Source: Mesorhizobium sp. B2-3-4 (GTDB lineage Bacteria > Pseudomonadota > Alphaproteobacteria > Rhizobiales > Rhizobiaceae). Taken from it: DNA of 64,000 nt. Each line of letters begins with the position of its first letter. The stretch's first letter is position 1. Positions 57,871-64,000 of this stretch are shown here, one piece after another. The notes beneath the pieces were generated by a model. It searched no databases and had not been told where the DNA came from. It was given only the letters and a program-made list of their open reading frames with translations. The stretch lies in contig NZ_VFVY01000003.1 of NCBI RefSeq assembly GCF_006442315.1, forward strand, positions 124,001-188,000, in the 5' to 3' direction. Made by a program: the position numbers and the translations under genes.

Positions 57871-58754
57871 TGGAAGGCCCGCAAGCGCACTGGCTGCAGG
57901 ACGGCAAGCGGCTGCATCTCAACCACGGGCCGATCGACCTGATCGTCGAGGCGTTCGGCGCCGAGGACGAATGCCGCGCCGCCTACGCCCAGGCCGTCGC
58001 GCGCTTCCAGACCATCCTGGTCGAACTGGTCGAGGAGCTTCCCGAATTGCGCCTCCCGGCGTTTTTCCTGGCGCCGCGCGCCTTTGCCGGCCCGACGGCG
58101 CGCCGGATGGAGGCAGCCGTCATACCGCTGGCGGAGTGCTTCATCACCCCGATGGCCGCCGTCGCCGGATCGGTAGCCGACGAAATGCTGGCCGCACTGC
58201 TAGCCGGCCGCAAGCTCGATCGCGCCTATGTCAACAATGGCGGCGACAGCGCCCTGCACATCGGCAAGGGCCGGTCGATGGGGCTGGCGGTCGCCGGTAC
58301 CGGCAACGGTATGGGAGACCGGATCACCATTCGCGCCGAGGACGGCGTACGCGGCGTCGCCACCAGCGGCTGGCGCGGCCGCTCCTTCTCGCTCGGCATT
58401 GCCGATGCCGTCACCGTGCTGGCGCGCACCGGCGCCGAGGCCGATGCGGCGGCGACGCTCATCGCCAATGCGGTGGACCTGCCCGGCAATCCCGCCATCA
58501 ACCGCATTCCAGCGCGCGACCTGTCGCCCGACAGCGACCTTGGCGCGCGCCTGGTGACGCAAGGCGTCGGCACGCTTGCCCCCGGCGACGTCGCGCGGGC
58601 GCTGGACAACGGGCTTGCCGTCGCAGAAGATTTTCGCCGGCGCGGCCTGATTGCCGCGTCGGCGCTGTTTCTGGGTGGGGAGGCCCGTATCAGCGGCTCC
58701 GTGGCACTCGCCGCGCCCGACAAGCATGAACCGGAGGAGATCGCCCATGCCTGA
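57870..58754 (+). CDS. UPF0280 family protein (ApbE-like fold suspected)
   Basis: 294 residues; start and previous stop share one base (TGATG). PMAAVAGSVADEMLAALLAG (about 93-112) and YVNNGGDSALHIGKG (about 118-132) are the conserved blocks; GDRITIRAEDGVRGVATSGWRGRSFSLG follows in parts. The N-N-G-G-D block resembles the FMN-transferase ApbE, from which UPF0280 proteins may derive. No reaction is established. Always beside redox enzymes here; flavin handling or cofactor transfer is an inference. Confidence 0.75.
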   Translation: MEGPQAHWLQDGKRLHLNHGPIDLIVEAFGAEDECRAAYAQAVARFQTILVELVEELPELRLPAFFLAPRAFAGPTARRMEAAVIPLAECFITPMAAVAGSVADEMLAALLAGRKLDRAYVNNGGDSALHIGKGRSMGLAVAGTGNGMGDRITIRAEDGVRGVATSGWRGRSFSLGIADAVTVLARTGAEADAAATLIANAVDLPGNPAINRIPARDLSPDSDLGARLVTQGVGTLAPGDVARALDNGLAVAEDFRRRGLIAASALFLGGEARISGSVALAAPDKHEPEEIAHA

Positions 58755-59331
58755 GTTTCCGATCCGCAAGATCGCGGTGCTGAGCGAGGAGATTTTTCAT
58801 GAGGGCGGGCCTGTCGCGGACCTGCCGCGCCGGCGTGCCGCGGCCATGGCGGTGGTCAGGAACCCGTTCGCCGGGCGCTATGTCGAGGAATTGCAGGGCG
58901 CGATGGAGGATCTGAAGCCGCTCGGTCTGCTGCTCTCCGACAAGCTCATTGCCGCGCTCGGCGGCGACGTCAAACAGATCGACGGCTACGGCAAGGGCGC
59001 CATCGTCGGCACGGCGGGCGAACTGGAGCACGGTGCGCTGTGGCATGTGCCGGGCGGCTACGCCATGCGCGAGCGGCTGGGTGACGCCAAGGCCATCGTG
59101 CCCTCGGCCAAGAAGGTCGGCGCCTTCGGCTCGAAACTCGACGTGCCGCTCGGCCACATCAACGCCGCCTATGTGCGCAGCCATTTCGACGCCATGGAGG
59201 TCGGCATCAGCGACGGGCCGCGTCCCGACGAAATCCTGTTCTGCCTGGCCATGACCTGCGGCCCGCGCGTGCACGACCGCATGGGCGGCCTCGCGGCCAG
59301 GGACATCAAGGCCTGGGACGGGCTGCGGTGA
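58747..59331 (+). CDS. DUF1185 (amino-acid synthesis family) protein
   Basis: 194 residues, overlapping the UPF0280 gene by 8 bases. Conserved blocks: IRKIAVLSEEIFHEGG, AVVRNPFAGRYVEEL, GKGAIVGTAGELEHGALWHVPGG and the C-terminal GPRVHDRMGGL. His/Glu residues in ELEHGALWH could bind a metal or act in catalysis. The family carries the label amino acid synthesis without a proven function. Its steady company with the hydroxylase and reductase implies a step in the same pathway. Confidence 0.75.
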   Translation: MPEFPIRKIAVLSEEIFHEGGPVADLPRRRAAAMAVVRNPFAGRYVEELQGAMEDLKPLGLLLSDKLIAALGGDVKQIDGYGKGAIVGTAGELEHGALWHVPGGYAMRERLGDAKAIVPSAKKVGAFGSKLDVPLGHINAAYVRSHFDAMEVGISDGPRPDEILFCLAMTCGPRVHDRMGGLAARDIKAWDGLR

Positions 59332-59789
59332 GCGGCGAGGACAATCTGCTCAAGCTCGTCGAGGCCGAAGAGGCCGACGGCCAGGATTACCTGCTGCAGG
59401 AGCAGGTCGGTTTCATCCTGCGCAAGGCGCACCAGCGCCATGTTTCGATCTTCGCCGCCCGTATCGGCGACCTGACGCCGCCGCAGTTCGCGGCGCTCGC
59501 CAAGTTGCGCGACGTCGGCGAGACCTCGCAGAACCAGTTGGGCACATTGATCGCCATGGATGCGGCAACGGTGAAGGGCGTGATCGACCGGCTCAAGGCG
59601 CGCGGTCTGGTCGAGCTCTCCAGGCATGAGGTCGACAAAAGGCGGCTGCTGGTCAACCTCACCACCGAGGGACGCGACGCGATCGAACGGCTGATCCCGC
59701 TTGCCCGGGAGATCACGCAGGAAACCCTGGCGCCGCTCACGAACAAGGAAATCACCACGTTCATGAGGCTGCTGGCCAAGCTGGCTTAA
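59328..59789 (+). CDS. MarR-family transcriptional regulator
   Basis: 153 residues from GTG 59328, overlapping the previous stop (GTGA). Winged helix: LTPPQFAALAKLRDVGETSQNQLGTLIAMDAATVKGVIDRLKARGLVE in parts (about 50-98) with the wing Asp-Lys-Arg-Arg (VDKRRLLVNL). MarR proteins of this branch are usually ligand-released repressors of aromatic catabolism; NicR of nicotinate degradation is an example. Probable targets are the palindromes at 52586-52601 and 59877-59894. Confidence 0.88.
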   Translation: MSGEDNLLKLVEAEEADGQDYLLQEQVGFILRKAHQRHVSIFAARIGDLTPPQFAALAKLRDVGETSQNQLGTLIAMDAATVKGVIDRLKARGLVELSRHEVDKRRLLVNLTTEGRDAIERLIPLAREITQETLAPLTNKEITTFMRLLAKLA

Positions 59790-59876
59790 GGCCCGTCGAG
59801 CCATTTGCGCCGGGCCGCTTCTGATGGAGCGGCAATCGCGAAGCTGGCCCAATCCAAAACGCAAATGTGAAGCATT

Positions 59877-59894
59877 CCCAAGTCTTGACTTGGG
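59877..59894 (+). promoter_or_regulatory. Palindrome overlapping -35 of amino-acid importer
   Basis: CCCAAGTC-TT-GACTTGGG (59877-59894) is a perfect 8-bp inverted repeat around TT. TTGACT (59885-59890) within it makes a good -35 box, though the -10 is weak. It lies 113 bases before the binding-protein start, in a 217-base gap (59790-60006) without an ORF. A repressor here would control the importer. Confidence 0.55.
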
Positions 59895-60006
59895 TCCATG
59901 CCGATCCAGATGGCTCTGGACGGGCTTTGAGTTCATGCACTCACGCATCCCGCCTCATCGTTGACTTGCTCGAAGCTGACGAACGCCCGCCGGAAAGGAG
60001 ACATCT

Positions 60007-60819
60007 GTGAAAAACAAGTCGCTCATCGTGCTGGCTACGTCATTGGCTTTCGGCCTCGCCCTGTCGTCCGGTGCAACATCGGTGGCGTTCGCGCAAAGCG
60101 CGACCAACATCGTCGTCGGCGCCGATACCACCTTCCCGCCCTTCGAGACCGAAACGAATGGCGAGGTCACCGGCTTCGACATCGACATGATCAAGGCGAT
60201 CGCCAAGGCCGAGGGCATGACGGTCACGCTGAAGACCCTGCCTTTCAACGGCATCATCCCGAGCCTGCAGGCCGGTTCGATCGATGCCGCGGTCGCCGGC
60301 ATAACCATCAAGACCAGCCGCATGCAGAATGTCGAGTTCTCCGACGCCTACTACAAGTCGGGCCTGTCGGTTCTGGTGAAGCAGGACTCCGAGATCAAGG
60401 GCTTCGACGACCTGAAAGGCCACGTGGTGGCCACCAAGAAGGCTACGTCGTCGGTCGACTATCTGACCGGCCATGGCTTCGCGCCCGACTACATCAAGCA
60501 GTTCCAGAGCATCGATGCCGCCTATCAGGCGCTCGAGACCGGCGGCGCCGACGCCGTCATCTTCGACAACCCGGTGAACGTGAATTTCATGACCGCCCAC
60601 AAGGACACCAAGACCGTGGGACCACTGCTGACGGGCGAATATTACGGCATCGCCATCAGCAAGCAGAAGCCGGAACTCGTCGAAAAGATCAATGACGGCC
60701 TCGCCAAAATCAAGCAGAGCGGCGAATACCAGAAGTTGTTCCAGACCTATTTCGGCGGCGATACCAGCGGCGTGGTCAATGACGTGCAGAAACCGTCCGC
60801 GGTTGCGATTTCGGGCTGA
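60007..60819 (+). CDS. Polar amino-acid-type ABC substrate-binding protein
   Basis: 270 residues from GTG 60007 with GGAAAGGAG upstream. Signal peptide to about 30 (ATSVAFA). Family-3 binding protein: IVVGADTTFPPFETETNGEVTG, FDIDMIKAIAKAEG, DAAVAGITIKTSRMQNVEFS with the carboxylate-binding Arg, VEFSDAYYKSGLSVLVK. Closest in style to glutamine-binding proteins. The ligand may be the substrate of the adjacent catabolic cluster, which would need a carboxylate, as nicotinate has. That link is inference. Confidence 0.88.
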   Translation: MKNKSLIVLATSLAFGLALSSGATSVAFAQSATNIVVGADTTFPPFETETNGEVTGFDIDMIKAIAKAEGMTVTLKTLPFNGIIPSLQAGSIDAAVAGITIKTSRMQNVEFSDAYYKSGLSVLVKQDSEIKGFDDLKGHVVATKKATSSVDYLTGHGFAPDYIKQFQSIDAAYQALETGGADAVIFDNPVNVNFMTAHKDTKTVGPLLTGEYYGIAISKQKPELVEKINDGLAKIKQSGEYQKLFQTYFGGDTSGVVNDVQKPSAVAISG

Positions 60820-60859
60820 GTCCCGTTTCGTTCATCCGAACGGCGCATAGCTCGGCCTC

Positions 60860-60918
60860 CCCGGCCGTCCGCGGGTGATCGCACATCTCCGTGCAATCAC
60901 CTCGCCGAGGCGGCCGGG
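60860..60918 (+). terminator. Long intercistronic hairpin after binding-protein gene
   Basis: Outer arms CCCGGCCG (60860-60867) and CGGCCGGG (60911-60918); inner arms GGTGATCGCA (60874-60883) and TGCAATCACC (60892-60901) with an 8-base loop and one mismatch. No U-run follows. It fills most of the gap before the permease gene and likely protects the upstream mRNA and dampens downstream expression. Confidence 0.6.
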
Positions 60919-60941
60919 AATAGCAATCCAAGGCACGGTTC

Positions 60942-61610
60942 ATGGACCCCATCCGGCAAAACCTACCCGTTCTGCTCGACGGCCTGCGGCTGACGATCCA
61001 GTATTCCATCGTCGCTATCATCCTGATGGTGGTCATCGGCCTGGTCGCGGCGCTCATGCGCCTGTCGACGGTCGCACCGCTGCGATGGATCGCCACCGCC
61101 TATGTCGAGATTTTCCGATCCACGCCGCTGTTGGTGCAGCTTTTCTTCATCGTGCTTGGATTGCCCGCCATCCTGCCCGTCAACCAATGGTTCGGGCAGC
61201 TGACCTATCCGATCCTCGCGGCCGCCTTGACGCTCAGCCTGAACGAAGGCGCCTATGTCACCGAAATCATCCGTGCGGGCATTCTCGGCGTCGACCGGGG
61301 CCAGAAGGAAGCCGCCCAGAGCATCGCGATGAACGGCTTTCAGACGATGCGCTACATCGTCCTGCCCCAGGCGTTCAAGCGCATGATCCCGCCGCTGGTC
61401 AACCAGGCGGCCCAGACGATCAAGGACACGTCGCTCCTGGCCCCGGTCGGCATCGCCGAACTGGTCTACAAGGGCGAGATCGTGATCGCCGAGACGTTCG
61501 CGTCCTTTGCCATCTGGGGCCTTATCGCGGCACTCTACTTCGTCCTCATCTTCTCCTTGTCGAAGTTCGCGTCCTACCTGGAGAGGAGGCTTCAAGTTGA
61601 TAAACGTTAA
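60942..61610 (+). CDS. Polar amino-acid-type ABC permease
   Basis: 222 residues. [20 protein letters not shown] (about 53-72) and the docking loop [20 protein letters not shown] (about 123-142) are family hallmarks; five helices. Only one permease gene is present, so the channel is probably a homodimer as in GlnP. Its end overlaps the ATPase gene by 14 bases. Confidence 0.92.
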   Translation: MDPIRQNLPVLLDGLRLTIQYSIVAIILMVVIGLVAALMRLSTVAPLRWIATAYVEIFRSTPLLVQLFFIVLGLPAILPVNQWFGQLTYPILAAALTLSLNEGAYVTEIIRAGILGVDRGQKEAAQSIAMNGFQTMRYIVLPQAFKRMIPPLVNQAAQTIKDTSLLAPVGIAELVYKGEIVIAETFASFAIWGLIAALYFVLIFSLSKFASYLERRLQVDKR

Positions 61611-62319
61611 AGACCTTCACAAGTCCTTCGGTGAGAATGAGATATTGAAGGGCATCAGCACCCATGTGGCGGAGAAGGAGGTCGTCGTCGTCATCGGCCC
61701 CTCGGGAAGCGGCAAGAGCACGTTCCTGCGCTGCCTCAACGGGTTGGAGACCGCCACCAGCGGCGAGATCGAAATCGCCGGCATGGTGCTGACCGATCCG
61801 AAGACGAACATTCACATGCTGCGGCAGCATGTCGGCATGGTGTTCCAGCAGTTCAACCTGTTCAGGCACCTGACCATTCTGGAGAACGTCACGATCGGGC
61901 CGCGCAAGGTCAAGAAGGTCGCGCTGGCCGAAGCCAACAAGGTTGCGCGCGAATTGCTGGCCAAGGTCGGGCTGGTGGGCAAGGAAGCGAGCTACCCCGA
62001 CGAGCTTTCCGGCGGCCAGCAGCAACGCGTGGCGATCGCCCGTTCGCTGGCCATGGGGCCGAATGTCATGCTGTTCGACGAGCCGACATCGGCGCTCGAC
62101 CCCGAAATGGTCGGCGAAGTGCTTCAGGTCATGAAGACGCTGGCGATCGAAGGCATGACGATGGTGGTCGTCACCCATGAGATGGGCTTTGCCCGCGAGG
62201 TCGGGCACCGGGTGATTTTCATGGATGACGGGCTGATCGTGGAAGAGGGAGTTCCCAAGGCGCTCTTCTCGGATCCGCAGCGGGATCGCACGAAAAGTTT
62301 CCTGGCAAAGATTCTATAA
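61597..62319 (+). CDS. Polar amino-acid-type ABC ATPase (GlnQ type)
   Basis: 240 residues from TTG 61597, supported by GAGAGGAGG 8-10 bases upstream and by the fold starting at [11 protein letters not shown]. Walker [10 protein letters not shown] (about 32-40), [17 protein letters not shown], signature LSGGQQQR, Walker [14 protein letters not shown] and switch His in [12 protein letters not shown]. Completes the importer. Confidence 0.94.
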   Translation: MINVKDLHKSFGENEILKGISTHVAEKEVVVVIGPSGSGKSTFLRCLNGLETATSGEIEIAGMVLTDPKTNIHMLRQHVGMVFQQFNLFRHLTILENVTIGPRKVKKVALAEANKVARELLAKVGLVGKEASYPDELSGGQQQRVAIARSLAMGPNVMLFDEPTSALDPEMVGEVLQVMKTLAIEGMTMVVVTHEMGFAREVGHRVIFMDDGLIVEEGVPKALFSDPQRDRTKSFLAKIL

Positions 62320-62346
62320 GCGGCAGCGGAGCAGGAGGCTCGCAAG

Positions 62347-62384
62347 CGTAGGGGGCAGGGCCATGCCCTGCCCCCTACGTTTTT
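62347..62384 (+). terminator. Rho-independent terminator
   Basis: A perfect 15-bp stem (62347-62361 with 62365-62379), 3-base loop CAT, then TTTTT. It ends the plus-strand importer operon before the convergent minus-strand operon. Confidence 0.9.
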
Positions 62385-62396
62385 ACCGCAAGCGCC

Positions 62397-63361
62397 TCAG
62401 AGGCCGTTGTCCTTGAGCACCTGGGCGGCGTTTTCCTTGGTGATCTTCTGCGTCGGCAAGGTGATGGTCTTCTCGACCTTCTCGCCATTGAGGAACTTGA
62501 TCGCCTGACGCAGGCCTTCGGCACCGGGGGTGACATAGGTGAAGGTCGCCGTCAGCTCGCCCTTGTTCACCATCTGCACGCCTTCATTGGGCAGGCCGTC
62601 GATGCCGATGAACTTGATGTCCTTCTCGCGGCCGACATCCTTGGCGGCGAGATAGGCGCCGTAGGCCATCGGGTCGTTGTGACCGTAGACTAGATCGATC
62701 TTCTCGTTGGTCTTCAGCGCATTGGCCATCAGATTGTAGGCCTGGTCCTGCTTCCAGTCGCCGGACTGCTGGTCGAGCAGATATTTGATGCCCGGCTCCT
62801 TGTCGGTGAATTCATGGAAACCGTCATGGCGGTCATGCGCCGGCTGGGTGCCCATGCCGCCCCAGATCTCGACGACATTGCCCGCCGCCTTGCCCTTGCC
62901 GCCGAGCAGTTCGACGGCGTATTCGCCGGCCGCGCGTCCGATCAGTGCATTGTCGCCGCCGACGAACTGCGTGTAGTCCTTGGTGTCGACATTGCGGTCG
63001 AGCACGAAGACCGGGATCTTGGCGTCGATGGCCTGCTGCACGACGCCGGTCAGGCCGGCCGATTCCTTCGGCGACACCAGCAGCGCGTCGACTTCCTGGC
63101 GGATCAGGTTCTCGACGTCGGCCACCTGCTTCTCCGTCTTGTCTTCGCCGTCGGTGATGATCAGTTCGACTTCCGGATGCTTGGCGGCCTCGGCGATGAT
63201 GTCCTTGTTGAACTGCGCGCGCCAGGGCTCGATGGTGGTCACCTGCGAGAAGCCGATCTTCCACTTCTTGTCCTGGGCGAAGGCATTGCCGGTCGAAAGC
63301 AGTGCCGTGGTGGTCAGCAATGCCGCGCCGAGTACGGCAAGCCTGAGCATGTCACGTCGTT

Positions 63362-63365
<4 letters not shown>
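62397..63365 (-). CDS. Ribose-type sugar ABC substrate-binding protein
   Basis: 322 residues, signal peptide to about 30 (STGNAFA). Periplasmic-binding-protein type 4 fold: KIGFSQVTTIEPWRAQFNKD, PKESAGLTGVVQQAIDAKIPVFVLDRNVD (in parts), YGHNDPMAYGAYLAAKDVG and KFIGIDGLPNEGVQMV. It binds a pentose, hexose or polyol. It is the last gene here; its start overlaps the permease stop. The ATPase gene is presumably beyond the window. Confidence 0.9.

Positions 63366-64000
<635 letters not shown>

Overview
The window is about 64 kb of GC-rich, densely coding DNA. Many genes start with GTG or TTG, and many overlap their neighbour by 4 bases. Gene content points to a chromosomal stretch of a Rhizobiales alphaproteobacterium, most likely Mesorhizobium or a close relative. 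The supporting signs are an interrupted urease operon, a polyol (smo/mtlK) operon of rhizobial type, a NodF/NodE-like pair, several ABC uptake systems, and intergenic palindromic repeats of the kind common in Mesorhizobium. I saw no tRNA, rRNA, CRISPR array, transposase, integrase or phage gene. The genus is an inference; no marker gene is present.

Layout. 1-3.7 kb: a TPR-like protein cut by the window edge, a mutarotase-like protein, a P-loop kinase and a basic histone H1-like protein. 3.7-6.1 kb (minus strand): a glutathione S-transferase, a NodE-like ketosynthase and a NodF-like acyl carrier protein. 6.3-15.7 kb: the urease operon ureD-ureA-DUF1272-ureJ-ureB-[two antisense secreted proteins]-ureC-unknown-membrane protein-GST-ureE-ureF-DUF3995-ureG. 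A class II aldolase and a HAD phosphatase follow. 17.4-28.8 kb: a SorC-type regulator, a DUF1127 protein, a LysR regulator, then the polyol operon smoEFGK-smoS-mtlK-HAD phosphatase-FGGY kinase. 28.8-35.2 kb (minus): a second carbohydrate ABC operon with a xylitol/sorbitol-type dehydrogenase and an AraC regulator. 35.4-37.7 kb: a MATE exporter and a secreted dienelactone-hydrolase-like protein. 37.8-41.1 kb (minus): agmatinase followed by an amino-acid ABC importer, divergent from a LysR gene with a textbook T-N11-A palindrome between them. 42.4-45.4 kb: pncB and a membrane protein whose 5' end lies inside a repeat. 45.5-50.3 kb: a branched-chain-type ABC importer. 50.3-52.4 kb (minus): an NhaD-like antiporter and pncA. 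52.7-62.3 kb: a molybdenum-hydroxylase / 6-hydroxynicotinate-reductase-like / UPF0280 / DUF1185 / MarR cluster with its own polar amino-acid-type ABC importer. 62.4-64 kb (minus): the end of a ribose-type ABC operon cut by the window edge.

How it fits together. Most of the window serves scavenging of soil and plant compounds: urea nitrogen (urease with nickel handling by UreE, UreG and UreJ), polyols (sorbitol, mannitol and probably pentitols), amino acids and agmatine, and an unidentified N-heterocycle-like compound. The best candidate for an undescribed system is the 52.7-62.3 kb catabolic island. Six overlapping genes end in a MarR regulator. A good promoter with a palindrome lies ahead of them, and a second palindrome lies ahead of the adjoining ABC importer. 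The enzymes imply hydroxylation followed by reduction of a heteroaromatic ring, but two of the five enzymes belong to families without an established reaction. Other points of note are a NodFE-like pair away from any nod genes, with His in place of Asp before the phosphopantetheine serine, and a urease operon broken by two antisense genes.
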